The notes under the pieces are model-generated. The model did not search any database and had not been told where the DNA came from. It saw nothing but the letters and a program-made list of their open reading frames with translations. From Pseudomonas helvetica (GTDB lineage Bacteria; Pseudomonadota; Gammaproteobacteria; Pseudomonadales; Pseudomonadaceae), in NCBI RefSeq assembly GCF_039908645.1, contig NZ_CP150917.1:3049501-3113500 (forward strand): DNA of 64,000 nt, written 5' to 3'. Of this stretch, positions 26,480-36,353 are shown piece by piece. Each line of letters begins with the position of its first letter. Position 1 is the first letter of the stretch. A program made the translations under genes and the position numbers.

Positions 26480-26525
26480 GGTTTGCCGGCGATGGGGATC
26501 TTACGGCTGCCATCGCTGGCAAACC
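26480..26525. repeat. REP palindrome
   Basis: GGTTTGCCGGCGATGG and CCATCGCTGGCAAACC form a 16-bp stem with one mismatch around a 14-nt loop. It lies between the autotransporter stop (26558) and the moxR start, in the only notable structure of that 280-nt gap, and may end the autotransporter transcript. Confidence 0.75.
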
Positions 26526-26557
26526 GTGCGCCTACGGTTCGCAAATCTTCCTGACAG

Positions 26558-27619
26558 TCACCAACGCATCCGCACCCCGAGGCTGCCGATCAATCCATAC
26601 AAGTCGTTGTTGACGCTCGCGCTGTTGTAATCGCCGCTGACATACAGGCTGACAGAGGGCGTGACCCTGGCCACCAGGCCCAGTCCCAGTTCAATCGAGG
26701 ACGCGTTCCGGCTGCTGCTGAGCTTGTCGACCTGACCCAGGGTCACGGTGTCGGTAGTATTGACCGTATGCCAGAAGTTGGTACGAACATAGGGTTCGAT
26801 CGGCAGGCCCTTGATGTCATAACTGCCTTTCAAGCTTGCACCGACCCTGCCGCTCCAGGACGTCAGGTCGGTGGATGAGGCATTGCCGCTACCGGCATAC
26901 GGGGTGTCCAGACTAATACGCTGGTTGATCAATTCGGCCTGAGGTTCGATTACCCAGTTCTCGCTGATGCCGATGGGGAATCCGCCTTGCACCGAGAGGG
27001 TCATTGCGCTGCCCTCGGCAGCTTGGCGCTGGCCCTGATCATTGAGGCTGTAGCCATTGACCCGACCACCGCTGGCGGTCAAATCCACGTGCCAGCCGTT
27101 TGCGCCGGTCAGGCTCCAATAGGCGCCAAGATTGGGGCCTTGCACGTTGAGGGTGTTATTCGGGTCGACAATGGCAGAGCTGACCAGGCCATTGCCATTG
27201 CCCTGAAACTGGTTTGTACCGCCCATCAGGCCAACACGCTGAGTGCTGCCGCCGCTGCTTTGCAGGGTAATCAACGCCGGGCCCTTGAGTTCCGAACCGC
27301 TCATGCCAGAAAACGGTGAGCCGAGGACGTCGCGCTCTGCACTCCTGGCAGGCTGGCCATAAACCCGATCCCAGGCAGAAGGAGCGGCTTGCTCGACTGT
27401 CAGCAACTGGTTATCAAGACGGGGATTGCGGATGAAGCGGATGCTGTTACTCGTATCAGGCGTCGGCAGGGCGAGCGCCGGGACATCTTGCTGATACCAG
27501 GGCATCGCCTCGTTCTCGGTGGGGGACGCCTGAACCTCCATGGATGTGCACAGCAACAACGAAGTGGAAACGGTGTACAGGGCGATTTTGATCTCGTGTT
27601 GGATGAGGGAGGTGTTCAT
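26558..27619 (-). CDS. Autotransporter-type outer-membrane beta-barrel protein, short passenger
   Basis: 353 residues. A signal-like N-terminus (IALYTVSTSLLLCTSMEVQA) is followed by only ~80 residues before a barrel domain (about 105-353) with the alternating amphipathic strands of PF03797 autotransporters: RVGLMGGTNQFQGNGNG, LGAYWSLTGANGWHVDL, WSGRVGASLKGSYDI, VSLYVSGDYNSASV, ending in the aromatic residue W. A typical autotransporter has a long passenger; this one has almost none. It could be an adhesin-like porin or a degenerate paralogue. It stands alone with its own A+T-rich upstream region. Confidence 0.85.
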   Translation of the reverse strand: MNTSLIQHEIKIALYTVSTSLLLCTSMEVQASPTENEAMPWYQQDVPALALPTPDTSNSIRFIRNPRLDNQLLTVEQAAPSAWDRVYGQPARSAERDVLGSPFSGMSGSELKGPALITLQSSGGSTQRVGLMGGTNQFQGNGNGLVSSAIVDPNNTLNVQGPNLGAYWSLTGANGWHVDLTASGGRVNGYSLNDQGQRQAAEGSAMTLSVQGGFPIGISENWVIEPQAELINQRISLDTPYAGSGNASSTDLTSWSGRVGASLKGSYDIKGLPIEPYVRTNFWHTVNTTDTVTLGQVDKLSSSRNASSIELGLGLVARVTPSVSLYVSGDYNSASVNNDLYGLIGSLGVRMRW

Positions 27620-27952
27620 GGAGGTCTACCTTGCAATCGCATGCCATGACTCTGTTTGGCGTCTCTCCTACCCAAATGAGGGGCGACCGATTTCATTGAG
27701 GCAAGACCCGACGGCCCGCTTCAGCGGGTTTTCGAGGCGTGCCCCAGGAGGTATTTCCGGGGGTAGTAACGTTTAGCTAAGAAGACCGTTGGCGTTGCGT
27801 CAAGAAATTGAACGATGAGTGGTATGAATAATTTAGACGTTGCAACTGACTGATTTTTGGCAATTATCTAAGTTGTTGTTTATTAGAGGGAGACGGATGC
27901 ATCGGCTGAAAATCAGCATTTTGAACGGGCCAAGGCATCACTTCTTTCGCAT
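27620..27952. other. Intergenic region, A+T-rich, small hairpin
   Basis: 333 nt without a convincing gene. It contains a small perfect hairpin with a T run, CCCGCttcaGCGGGTTTT (27715-27732), oriented as a plus-strand terminator although no plus-strand gene precedes it. The part 27780-27900 is clearly A+T-rich and likely holds the promoter of the autotransporter on the minus strand. Confidence 0.5.
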
Positions 27953-28711
27953 TCACACAAAAACTATTTCATAGGGCTGACGCATCCGCTCCAGGAAAAC
28001 CCTGGGCAGTTTCGGCGCGATGCCGATCTCCGGTTCACCGTTCAGCTGGCTGGCGTACGCATGGGTGGCGTGGCATTTGCGTGCAACGGTCCAGGTGTCG
28101 AGGCGAACCTTGCGGGCGCGGTGCCAGGGAATCTGCCCATGATCGCGGGCAGGCCAGTGCCAGGCCCAGACCGGCACTTCATTGAAACTCGCGCCCACCA
28201 TGAGGGCGGCTTTTGCGCTGGCTCGACCTACCGTGTCATGGTCGATGATGCCGTCCTCGCTCCAGGTGCTGAACACCACATCACCCGGTCGCAGGTAGCG
28301 TGCGATGAATTGCGTCAATTGGAGTTCACGCTCGGCCAGCCCGTTGTCGGTGAAACCGCCGCGAATCCATTTCAGGCTATGCATGGGCAAACCGAGGCGA
28401 CGCAGGGCTTCGACGCTTTCCTGTGGGCGGAACACACTCAGGCGCTTCTCCGACCACAGGTTCGAGCCTGGATGACCGGCGCTGCCATCGGTGATCGAGA
28501 TCAATTGCAGGGGGTGGCCGAGGGTGGCGAACAACTGCAGCAGGCCACCGCAGGTCACGACTTCATCACCCGGATGTGGTGCGATCACCACCGCGCGAGC
28601 GCCGGCAGGGATAAGGGTAGAGGTGCTGATGACGGGAATATTGTCCAGTTGCCGGGCAGTGTTCCAGATCTGCACAGGCAAGCTGCTGTCGAAGAGAGTG
28701 CTGGATTTCAT
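27953..28711 (-). CDS. PIG-L (LmbE) deacetylase-family protein
   Basis: 252 residues from ATG 28711, which has AAGGA 9 nt upstream; the longer reading from 28753 lacks a site. The zinc-site region is APHPGDEVVTCGG (HPGDE at 46-50), followed by ITDGSAGHPG, and the distal His motif HDTVGRAS with IIDHD. Family enzymes remove N-acetyl groups from sugars such as GlcNAc. In MshB the motif is HPDDE and its first Asp is the general base; here that residue is Gly, so the chemistry may differ. Single-gene unit, substrate unknown. Confidence 0.85.
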   Translation of the reverse strand: MKSSTLFDSSLPVQIWNTARQLDNIPVISTSTLIPAGARAVVIAPHPGDEVVTCGGLLQLFATLGHPLQLISITDGSAGHPGSNLWSEKRLSVFRPQESVEALRRLGLPMHSLKWIRGGFTDNGLAERELQLTQFIARYLRPGDVVFSTWSEDGIIDHDTVGRASAKAALMVGASFNEVPVWAWHWPARDHGQIPWHRARKVRLDTWTVARKCHATHAYASQLNGEPEIGIAPKLPRVFLERMRQPYEIVFV

Positions 28712-28888
28712 GGCGATACGTCCTTGTTCTGGTGTGCCGTCACACCAGGGCACAGCGCTCCAAACCCTGGGTTGCTGCGAGCAGAGTATTGCTCATAGAT
28801 CACCATTCGTCGCCCCGTCACCTCCCTGACGAGCGTTTTTTATGAAGTGGCTTGCTAAAGCACTGCTGATGAGGCGGGCAATTGCGTT

Positions 28889-31051
28889 TCAGTCTTGCTC
28901 CTCATGCTGCAACTCGAACAACAGCAACGAGCGTCCGGTTACCGAATATTGATGATTGAAGTCGAACCGCTCCTGGCCCTGAATCGAGGGTTGGTTGGTG
29001 TCAATCATGCAGGTCCAGAATCCGCCGTCAGGCACTTCCGGTAGCCGAAAATTGACAATGTCGTGATGCGCGTTAACCACCAGCAGCAAGGTAGCGTCGG
29101 CGCCTTTGCGACGGATTCCGGTTTCCTGGGCGCGTCCATCGAGCAACATGCCCAGGCATCGCCCGTGGCTATCCTGCCATTGCTCGGTGGACATTTCGCT
29201 GCCGTCGGGCGCCAGCCAGGTGACGTCCTTGACGCCAATATCCTCGTTGTAATTGCCCACCAGAAAACGTCCGCGCCGCAGGATCGGATAGGCCAGACGC
29301 AGCTTGATCAGGCGTTTGACGAATTTGAGCAAGGCCTTGCCGTCTTCGCTCAGGTCCCAGTTGACCCAGCCAATTTCGCTGTCCTGACAGTAGGCATTGT
29401 TGTTGCCGTATTGGGTTCGGGCAAATTCGTCACCGGCCACGAGCATCGGTGTGCCTTGGGCCAACAGCAGGGTGGCGAAGAAATTACGCAACTGCCGCTG
29501 GCGCAGCGCATTGATCTCGGGATCGACGGTGGGGCCCTCAACGCCGTGATTCCAGGACAGGTTGTGATTACTACCGTCCTGATTTTCTTCGTCGTTGGCT
29601 TCGTTGTGCTTTTCGTTGTAGGAAACGAGGTCATTCAAGGTGAAGCCGTCATGGGCGGTGACGAAGTTCATCGAGGCGTAGGGACGGCGGCCGCGTTGAT
29701 TGAACATCTCACCCGATGCCGTCATGCGTGCGGCGAAGTCGGCGAGCTGGCCGTCATCGCCTTTCCAGAAGGCGCGTACGGTGTCGCGGAAGCGGTCGTT
29801 CCACTCGACCCAGCCCGGCGGAAAATGGCCGACCTGATAGCCACCAGGGCCAATGTCCCAAGGCTCGGCAATCAGTTTTACCTGGCGCAGAATCGGATCC
29901 TGGCGGCAGGCAACGAGGAAGCTGTGACGCTCGTCGAAACCGTCGTGGTAACGCCCGAGGATGGTCGCCAGGTCGAAGCGGAAACCGTCGACGTGCATTT
30001 CCGAGGCCCAGTAACGCAGCGAATCGGTGACCATCTGCAGCACACAGGGATGGCTCAGGTCCAGCGTGTTGCCGGTACCGGAGTCGTTGATATAGAAGCG
30101 TTTGTCATCGGGTTTCAGTCGATAGTAGGAGACATTGTCGATGCCGCGCATCGACAGGGTCGGGCCTTGTTCGTTGCCCTCGGCGGTGTGGTTGTAGACC
30201 ACGTCCAGAATCACTTCAAGATTGGCTTCGTGCAGGTGCGCGACCATTTCCTTGAACTCGGCGATCTTGCCACTGGCCAGGTAACGCGGATCGGGGGCGA
30301 AGAATGCGATGCTGTTGTAGCCCCAGTAATTGGTCATGCCCTTGTGCAACAGGTGCTGGTCATTGACGAAGGCGTGTATCGGCATCAGCTCCACCGACGA
30401 CACGCCAAGTTTGCGGATATGTTCCAGCAGGTCATCGACCATCAACCCGGCGAAGGTCCCGCGCAGCGCTTGCGGGACGGACGGGTGACGCATGCTGATA
30501 CCGCGTACGTGAGCCTCATAAATGATCGTTCGATCCCACGGCACATTGACCCGATGGTCATGGCCCCAGGTGTGCGCGGGGTCAATGACCTTGCACTTGG
30601 GCACGAAGGGCGCACTGTCGCGCTCATCGAAACTGAGGTCGGCGTCGGGGTGGCCGATGGTGTAGCCGAACAAGGCTTCGGACCACTTCAATTTCCCCAC
30701 CAACTGTTTGGCGTAGGGGTCGATCAGCAATTTGTGATGGTTGAAGCGGTGACCGTTTTGCGGGTCGTAAGGCCCATACACCCGGTAGCCGTAGATCAGC
30801 CCCGGATGAGCGTCCGGCAAGTAGCCGTGAAAGATTTCGTCGGTGTATTCCGGCAGTTCGATACGTTCGAGCTCGACTTCGCCGGCATCGTCGAACAAAC
30901 ACAGTTCGACCTTGGTGGCGTTAGCCGAAAATATCGCGAAGTTGACCCCCAGACCATCCCAGGTTGCACCGAGCGGGAAGGGCAAGCCTTCACGGATTCG
31001 CGAGGCCTCGACGTGAGGTTCTGGCGCGGTCTTTTTTGGCGTGGTCATCAT
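28889..31051 (-). CDS. glgX: Glycogen debranching enzyme GlgX
   Basis: 720 residues from ATG 31051; the next codon is also ATG and has the better distance to AGGAG, so the true start may be 31048. N-terminal CBM48-like domain (PFPLGATWDGLGVNFAIFS), then the GH13 barrel: EVILDVVYNHTAEGN, VDGFRFDLATILGR (nucleophile Asp), LIAEPWDIGPGGYQ (acid Glu) and FVTAHDGFTLNDLVSYNEK. It hydrolyses alpha-1,6 branches of phosphorylase-trimmed glycogen. Last gene of the glg/tre operon. Confidence 0.95.
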   Translation of the reverse strand: MMTTPKKTAPEPHVEASRIREGLPFPLGATWDGLGVNFAIFSANATKVELCLFDDAGEVELERIELPEYTDEIFHGYLPDAHPGLIYGYRVYGPYDPQNGHRFNHHKLLIDPYAKQLVGKLKWSEALFGYTIGHPDADLSFDERDSAPFVPKCKVIDPAHTWGHDHRVNVPWDRTIIYEAHVRGISMRHPSVPQALRGTFAGLMVDDLLEHIRKLGVSSVELMPIHAFVNDQHLLHKGMTNYWGYNSIAFFAPDPRYLASGKIAEFKEMVAHLHEANLEVILDVVYNHTAEGNEQGPTLSMRGIDNVSYYRLKPDDKRFYINDSGTGNTLDLSHPCVLQMVTDSLRYWASEMHVDGFRFDLATILGRYHDGFDERHSFLVACRQDPILRQVKLIAEPWDIGPGGYQVGHFPPGWVEWNDRFRDTVRAFWKGDDGQLADFAARMTASGEMFNQRGRRPYASMNFVTAHDGFTLNDLVSYNEKHNEANDEENQDGSNHNLSWNHGVEGPTVDPEINALRQRQLRNFFATLLLAQGTPMLVAGDEFARTQYGNNNAYCQDSEIGWVNWDLSEDGKALLKFVKRLIKLRLAYPILRRGRFLVGNYNEDIGVKDVTWLAPDGSEMSTEQWQDSHGRCLGMLLDGRAQETGIRRKGADATLLLVVNAHHDIVNFRLPEVPDGGFWTCMIDTNQPSIQGQERFDFNHQYSVTGRSLLLFELQHEEQD

Positions 31052-31164
31052 TGCTCCTGCAATTGGGCTTGGGTGATGGCGCCGACATTGCTGGCCTCTC
31101 AAGGCCGCGCCATCCCCGAAGTGGCGAATCTGCTCGCCACGCGGTCAATCAGAGCCTGGTACTC

Positions 31165-31467
31165 TCAACCGGCTGGCTTACGCGGTGCTCGAGGCTTTTT
31201 TGCAGCCACAGGCTTATCGCCGGGTGGCGTTACGACCTTGGCGGTAGTAGCGGCTTTGGTTTTGGGCTTGGTCGCCGTGGGTTTGCTGGCTGCTGTTTTG
31301 CCGCTATTGGGTTTGGCGGTTCGGGCAGGCTTGGTCGGGGCCAGGGCTTCGGCTTCCGCCAGCTTGCACGCCATTTCCCAGTGGCGTGTCTCCTGGCCTT
31401 CGGGTTTCCCCTCGGACTCCCAGATCAGATAGGCAAATTCACGAATGCGTTTGTCATCGGTACTCAT
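31165..31467 (-). CDS. DUF2934 domain protein with Ala/Lys/Pro tail
   Basis: 100 residues. The first ~43 residues (IREFAYLIWESEGKPEGQE, then HWEMACKLAEAEAL) are the DUF2934 motif. The remainder is low-complexity Lys/Ala/Thr/Pro resembling a histone H1-like tail, probably disordered and nucleic-acid or polyanion binding. It sits between treY and glgX in the same place as the corresponding P. aeruginosa gene, so its role is presumably tied to alpha-glucan metabolism, but none is established. Confidence 0.88.
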   Translation of the reverse strand: MSTDDKRIREFAYLIWESEGKPEGQETRHWEMACKLAEAEALAPTKPARTAKPNSGKTAASKPTATKPKTKAATTAKVVTPPGDKPVAAKKPRAPRKPAG

Positions 31468-31488
31468 CGCAATGCTCCTGAGTTGAAC

Positions 31489-34275
31489 TCAAGTCTGGAT
31501 AAACAGATTGACCGGGAAATCTCCCAGCGCGGCGCTGATCAGCAATTCCTTGTGGTGTGTGACTGCACCTGTTGTAAAAAGTCCCTTCAGCTTTTCTTCG
31601 GCGGCGGTGAACGGCAGTTTGACCCGGGTGTCGCCCCAGAGCAGGGCAGGCACCTGCGGCGTGGCACTGCTTTCCAGCAGCGACGCAACCCGCACCGGCA
31701 CCAGAACAATCGCCCGTTGGCCGTCGAGTTCACGGGCGAAAGCCAACACCCGCCCGGCCTGACTGCCCACCACCTGCAACGCTTGATAACGGCCCCGCTG
31801 AAACAGTTGCGGGTATCGCGCGCGTAACGCCAACGTGTGGGCGATCAACGCCTGCTTGATGCGCCCGTCACGCCAGGTGTGCAGCAACTGTCGAGTGTCC
31901 ACCGGGGTGTGCAATGCCTGCTGGCGGACGCTGAAATCAACCGCTCGCCGATTGTCCGGATCCACCAGGCTGAAATCCCAGAACTCATTGCCCTGATACA
32001 GATCCGCAACCCCCGGCACCGTCATGCGCAGCAAGGTTTGCGCCAATCCATTGAGCGCACCGCCGCAGGCGATCGCTTGCGCAGCATCGGCGATGGCACT
32101 GCGTAAAGGCAGGCCTTCGGGGCTGAGCAGAAGGCGCTCGAGGAAGGCCCGCGTGGCCTGCTCATAAGGCTCGTTCGGTGCGCTCCAACTGCTCTGGAGT
32201 TTCGCTTCGCGCAGGGCTTTTTGCTGCCACTGCCGCAGTCGCTCGGTGTAGGCCGTCATCGACTGCGCGTCTTCGCAATGCAGCTCCAGCGGCCAACTGG
32301 CGAGCAAGGTCTGGTAGAGCAGCAGTTCGTCCGCGGGTGAGGGCATCGATGGATCGCAACGCAGGGCGCTGGCCCGTATTCGCCAGTCTTCGACCTGTTC
32401 GGCATACCAGGTACTGCGTTCGCTGAGTAATGCCAGGCGTGCACGGCTGTCTTCACCGCGTTTGTGGTCATGGGTGGCGCTGGCCAGCAGCGTATCCGGG
32501 AATTCGTCGAGGCGCTGGCTGCACGCCGTGTGGAAGTCGGCGAGTGGGGCGCTGAACCGCTCGGTGTTGAAGCCGACATCATTACGCGACAGCAGCACGC
32601 CTGAGCGATAGAGCGCGGTGTCTTCCACGGCTTTGGCGGCGGTCGGCGAGGTCAGTTGCTGAAAGCGCACGCAGGCGTGCTTGAGGATCTTGCGTTGACG
32701 GCCCACCGGGCGCTCGCGCCAGGGTTGCCCACCGAGCCACAGCGCCAGATAGTCGAGCACCGGCCAGTCGGCTTCGCCCAAGGTCTGGCGCGCGCCGTTC
32801 ATCGCGTGCTGAAAAAACACCTGGTCTTGCGCCGAGCGCCCGCACGGGCCGATGTATGTTCGGTACACCGGGAAATGCACGATCAGTTCCTGCAATGCCC
32901 GACGAATCGCACCAAGGGTCAGGTCTCGGCTCATCAGGTCATCGCGAGCTACTTGCAGCAAGGCCTGCGCGACACTTTCGAAGTCGCCGGCCAGCGAACC
33001 GTTGAGAACTTGCTGGCGTGCCAGTTGTGCTTCCTCGATGAACGCTGCGGGCCGTTCGGTGTGTCGGCTCCACAGTTCGCCAAGGACTTGCTCGCCCTGC
33101 GGGTCGTGTTGCAGCAGCGACAACTGATTCATAAACTCATAGCCCGTGGTGCCATCGACCTGCCAATCGCGACGCAGCGTTTCACCGTCGCCGAGGATTT
33201 TTTCAATATAGATCGGTACGTGTCGCAACGGTGACAGGGCGTTCACCCTGCGCCTGAGTTTGCGGCAGTAACCCCGCGGGTCGGCGAGCCCGTCGATGTG
33301 GTCGATACGCAATCCGTCCACCAGTCCCTCGGCAATCAGCTCGAAAATTTTTGCATGGGTAGCTTCGAACACGGCCGGGCGTTCGACCCGCAGCCCGGCC
33401 AGTTCATTGATGTCGAAGAAGCGCCGCCAGTTGATGTCATCGGCCGCCGTGCGCCAACTGGCCAGGCGATAGCTTTGGCGTTCGAGCAGCTCGTGCAGAC
33501 GGCTGAAACCTTCGGGTTGGCGGGAGTCATGGCGGCTGAGGTTGTGCTCGATGCAGCGCAAGATCGCCGGGTCAGACGCCAATGTGATAAGCGCTTGTTG
33601 CAAGGGGCGCGCAAGGGAATGGGCATCGCTCTGGTAGTGCAGGGTGGTGAACTGATCGGCCAATACCTTGAGTTGCAGTGCCCGTTCAACGTCGAGCGAG
33701 TCGTCAGGCTTGAGCAGTTCAGCGTAGTCGGTGGGGCAGATCGGAAAGTGGTGCTCATGGTGTTCGACATGGAAGCTGCCCCGTCCGGGATCGAAGTGCA
33801 GCGTCAGCGTGCCGTCCTGCAAGGCGCTGCCGTAATCGCTGCCCAGGAACGGCAGCAATAGCTGGCCTTCGAGCAATGGGTCTGGCGAATGCCATTGAAT
33901 GTCGAAAAACTCACCATAAGGACTCAGTCGCCCCCACTCCAGCAAGTCCAGCCACCAGGGATTGTCGGCACCACCGACGGCCATGTGGTTGGACACGATG
34001 TCCAGGATCAGCCCCATGTCCTGGGCGCGCAGCGCGCTGACCAGCCGCCGCAGGGCTGCCTCGCCGCCGAGCTCGGGATTGACCCGGCTCGGGTCGACCA
34101 CGTCATAGCCGTGCATCGACCCGGCCCGCGCACTCAACAGCGGCGAGGCATAGACGTGGCTGATACCTAAACCACAGAAATACGGCACCAGCGGCACGGC
34201 GTCATCCAGGGTGAAGCCCTGATGAAACTGCAGGCGCAACGTTGCCCGTACCGAGAGGGTTTGCACCTCACTCAT
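31489..34275 (-). CDS. treY: Malto-oligosyltrehalose synthase TreY
   Basis: 928 residues. GH13 motifs typical of TreY: YASPLLSARAGSMHGYDV, LDIVSNHMAVGG (DIVSNH at 92-97), GLRIDHIDGLADP (catalytic Asp) and the C-terminal DLYQGNEFWDFSLVDPDNRR. It converts the reducing-end alpha-1,4 bond of a maltodextrin into an alpha,alpha-1,1 bond, giving maltooligosyl-trehalose for TreZ. Start overlaps the malQ stop as ATGA. Position and order match the TreYZ operon of Pseudomonas. Confidence 0.96.
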   Translation of the reverse strand: MSEVQTLSVRATLRLQFHQGFTLDDAVPLVPYFCGLGISHVYASPLLSARAGSMHGYDVVDPSRVNPELGGEAALRRLVSALRAQDMGLILDIVSNHMAVGGADNPWWLDLLEWGRLSPYGEFFDIQWHSPDPLLEGQLLLPFLGSDYGSALQDGTLTLHFDPGRGSFHVEHHEHHFPICPTDYAELLKPDDSLDVERALQLKVLADQFTTLHYQSDAHSLARPLQQALITLASDPAILRCIEHNLSRHDSRQPEGFSRLHELLERQSYRLASWRTAADDINWRRFFDINELAGLRVERPAVFEATHAKIFELIAEGLVDGLRIDHIDGLADPRGYCRKLRRRVNALSPLRHVPIYIEKILGDGETLRRDWQVDGTTGYEFMNQLSLLQHDPQGEQVLGELWSRHTERPAAFIEEAQLARQQVLNGSLAGDFESVAQALLQVARDDLMSRDLTLGAIRRALQELIVHFPVYRTYIGPCGRSAQDQVFFQHAMNGARQTLGEADWPVLDYLALWLGGQPWRERPVGRQRKILKHACVRFQQLTSPTAAKAVEDTALYRSGVLLSRNDVGFNTERFSAPLADFHTACSQRLDEFPDTLLASATHDHKRGEDSRARLALLSERSTWYAEQVEDWRIRASALRCDPSMPSPADELLLYQTLLASWPLELHCEDAQSMTAYTERLRQWQQKALREAKLQSSWSAPNEPYEQATRAFLERLLLSPEGLPLRSAIADAAQAIACGGALNGLAQTLLRMTVPGVADLYQGNEFWDFSLVDPDNRRAVDFSVRQQALHTPVDTRQLLHTWRDGRIKQALIAHTLALRARYPQLFQRGRYQALQVVGSQAGRVLAFARELDGQRAIVLVPVRVASLLESSATPQVPALLWGDTRVKLPFTAAEEKLKGLFTTGAVTHHKELLISAALGDFPVNLFIQT

Positions 34276-36353
34276 TGATCACGCTCGGCCGCCTGAAGGC
34301 GCGCGCAAGCAAGCAGTTCCAGCCGTCGTGCCGCATCCGTATCGTCCAGCAGCACATCGCTTTCATCGGCAAAGCGCCGACGCCAGTTCGGATGACTGTC
34401 GGTGGTGCCGGGGAGGTTGGCCTGTTCATCAATGCCCAGCGCATCTTCCAGCGGCAGCAACACCAAAGGGGCGCGGGTGTGACCCAGGAAGCGCACGCTG
34501 GCGTCGAGCACCTGGTCGGTCTCGTGGGTCTCCTCGCGGAAGTTTTGCGGGTCCTGACTCAAGGCCCGACGCAAACCTTCACGCTCGCGCTGACGGTGTT
34601 CGCGCCATTGTTGTTCACCGTGGCTGTCGACCAGCCCCAAGCGGACGCTCCATTCGATGTCGCGACCATGCCACCAACCGTTGAGCGTTGGCAGGTCGTG
34701 GGTGCTGGTGGTGGCGAGTGCGTTATCCGGCCAATCAAGAATCGGTTTGAAGTGTGCCCCGTGGTCCTGCTCGAACAGCAGTACGCGCATCCCCAGGATC
34801 GAGCGGGCGATGAGTTTGTCGCGCAGGCCATCGGGCACGGTGCCGAGGTCTTCGCCGAGCACGATCGCCTGATGTCGATGGGACTCCAGCGTCACCAGAC
34901 GCAACAGGTCGTCCACTGGGTAATACAGATACGCGCCGTCACTCGGCGGCGCGCCGAGGGGGATCACCCACAGCCGCTGCAAACCCATGACATGGTCGAT
35001 GCGCAGACCGCCGGTATGGGCAAAATTGGCCCGCAGCATTTCGATAAACGCGCGAAACCCATTACGTATCAACCCTTCGGGGGAAAACGCAGAAATCCCC
35101 CAACCTTGCCCCGTGCGGTTGAGAATGTCCGGGGGCGCGCCGACGGTGAGGGCCGCGAGTAATTCGTCCTGACGACTCCAGGCCTGGCTGCCACCGCCAT
35201 CCGCACCGACCGCCAGGTCGGCGATCAAGCCGATGCCCATGCCACTGCTACGCGCAACGGTTTGTGCGCGTTGCAAGCTGCGGGCGATCAACCATTGGCA
35301 AAAGGCGTAGAAGCCGATGCGATCTGCATTTTTCTCGGCAAATACCGTCAGTTCGACACTGCGCGGATCGCGCCAGTGCTCAGGCCACTGGCGCCAATCG
35401 AGGCTTTCGCCAAGGGCGGCACAGGCCTCCTGGAGCGCCTCGAAACGGCAGTGGTTTTCCAGGGCCTCGCCACCGTCGTGACGAAAGCTGCTGAAGTCCG
35501 CGTGCAAGGGATGATCACCCTGGGAGAACCCTTCATACAGCGCTTGCAACAATTGCTGCTTGGCTTTGGCAGCGGCGGGCCAGTCAATCAGCGGTTGCTC
35601 TTCGAGGTGTTTGAACTCGTCGGCCAATTCAGTGGCGTCGATGGCCAGGCGCAGGGCGCGTTCGCCGAGAATTTCCTCAGGTGAGGCGTATAGGCTGTTG
35701 AGAAACAAACGGCTGGAAGGCGAGTAAGGGCTGTAGCGTTGTGTGTCGTTACTGAACATCGCGTGCAACGGGCTGATCGCCAATGCATCGGCGCCGCGCT
35801 CACCGGCAACGCGGGCGAGGTTTTCCAGTGCCTGCAGGTCGCCGAAGCCGCCGTCGCCGAGGCGTCGTAGTGAATACAATTGCACACTCAGGCCCCAGGC
35901 CCGGGGTATCGGGTTGTCAACGGCAGCGGCCACGCTATGGCACTGCAAGGGGGCGACCGCGAGTGTGAAGCGTTGGCCGGCGATGCGAACCTCCTGATAG
36001 CCGATCGGGATCAGCCCCGGCAGAACCGCTTCGTCATCTAGTTTGAGGTGGAGGATCGCGCCGTCTTCCAGGTGAATCTCGCAGGGCGTTTCAGGGGCAA
36101 AGTGACGCGAGAGGTCGAGCCCGGCGCCGACGTCGACGGTCATCAGTGGCGGCAAGTGTTTGTTTTGTTGGTTCTGTTGCAGTTCTTGCAGGCTGGCGTC
36201 GATTTCCTGAGCGCTGCCGGCCGGGTGGCCGAGCCCGCTGAGGATCGCTCGTAATGCCGCCGGAGCGACTTTTTGTGGCCGACCGTTGGCGTCGATCCAG
36301 TCAACCGCCAGGCCAGCCCGGCTGGCGAGGATTTCCAGTTGCGCATCGCTCAT
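34272..36353 (-). CDS. malQ: 4-alpha-glucanotransferase (amylomaltase)
   Basis: 693 residues from ATG 36353, which overlaps the treZ stop as ATGA; upstream readings would run inside treZ. GH77 motifs: YSPYSPSSRLFLNSLYASPE, GLRIDHVMGLQRLWVIP (nucleophile), VLGEDLGTVP (acid/base) and TTSTHDLPTLNGWW. It rearranges maltodextrins by transferring glucan chains, feeding TreY/TreZ or glycogen. The N-terminal ~150 residues form the extra beta domain seen in bacterial MalQ of this length. Confidence 0.95.
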   Translation of the reverse strand: MSDAQLEILASRAGLAVDWIDANGRPQKVAPAALRAILSGLGHPAGSAQEIDASLQELQQNQQNKHLPPLMTVDVGAGLDLSRHFAPETPCEIHLEDGAILHLKLDDEAVLPGLIPIGYQEVRIAGQRFTLAVAPLQCHSVAAAVDNPIPRAWGLSVQLYSLRRLGDGGFGDLQALENLARVAGERGADALAISPLHAMFSNDTQRYSPYSPSSRLFLNSLYASPEEILGERALRLAIDATELADEFKHLEEQPLIDWPAAAKAKQQLLQALYEGFSQGDHPLHADFSSFRHDGGEALENHCRFEALQEACAALGESLDWRQWPEHWRDPRSVELTVFAEKNADRIGFYAFCQWLIARSLQRAQTVARSSGMGIGLIADLAVGADGGGSQAWSRQDELLAALTVGAPPDILNRTGQGWGISAFSPEGLIRNGFRAFIEMLRANFAHTGGLRIDHVMGLQRLWVIPLGAPPSDGAYLYYPVDDLLRLVTLESHRHQAIVLGEDLGTVPDGLRDKLIARSILGMRVLLFEQDHGAHFKPILDWPDNALATTSTHDLPTLNGWWHGRDIEWSVRLGLVDSHGEQQWREHRQREREGLRRALSQDPQNFREETHETDQVLDASVRFLGHTRAPLVLLPLEDALGIDEQANLPGTTDSHPNWRRRFADESDVLLDDTDAARRLELLACARLQAAERDQ

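Noticed and set aside
29063..31432. 789-codon plus-strand open frame across glgX
   Set aside because: Antisense to a well-conserved GlgX with all catalytic motifs; no RBS or recognisable domain. High G+C leaves the opposite strand open.
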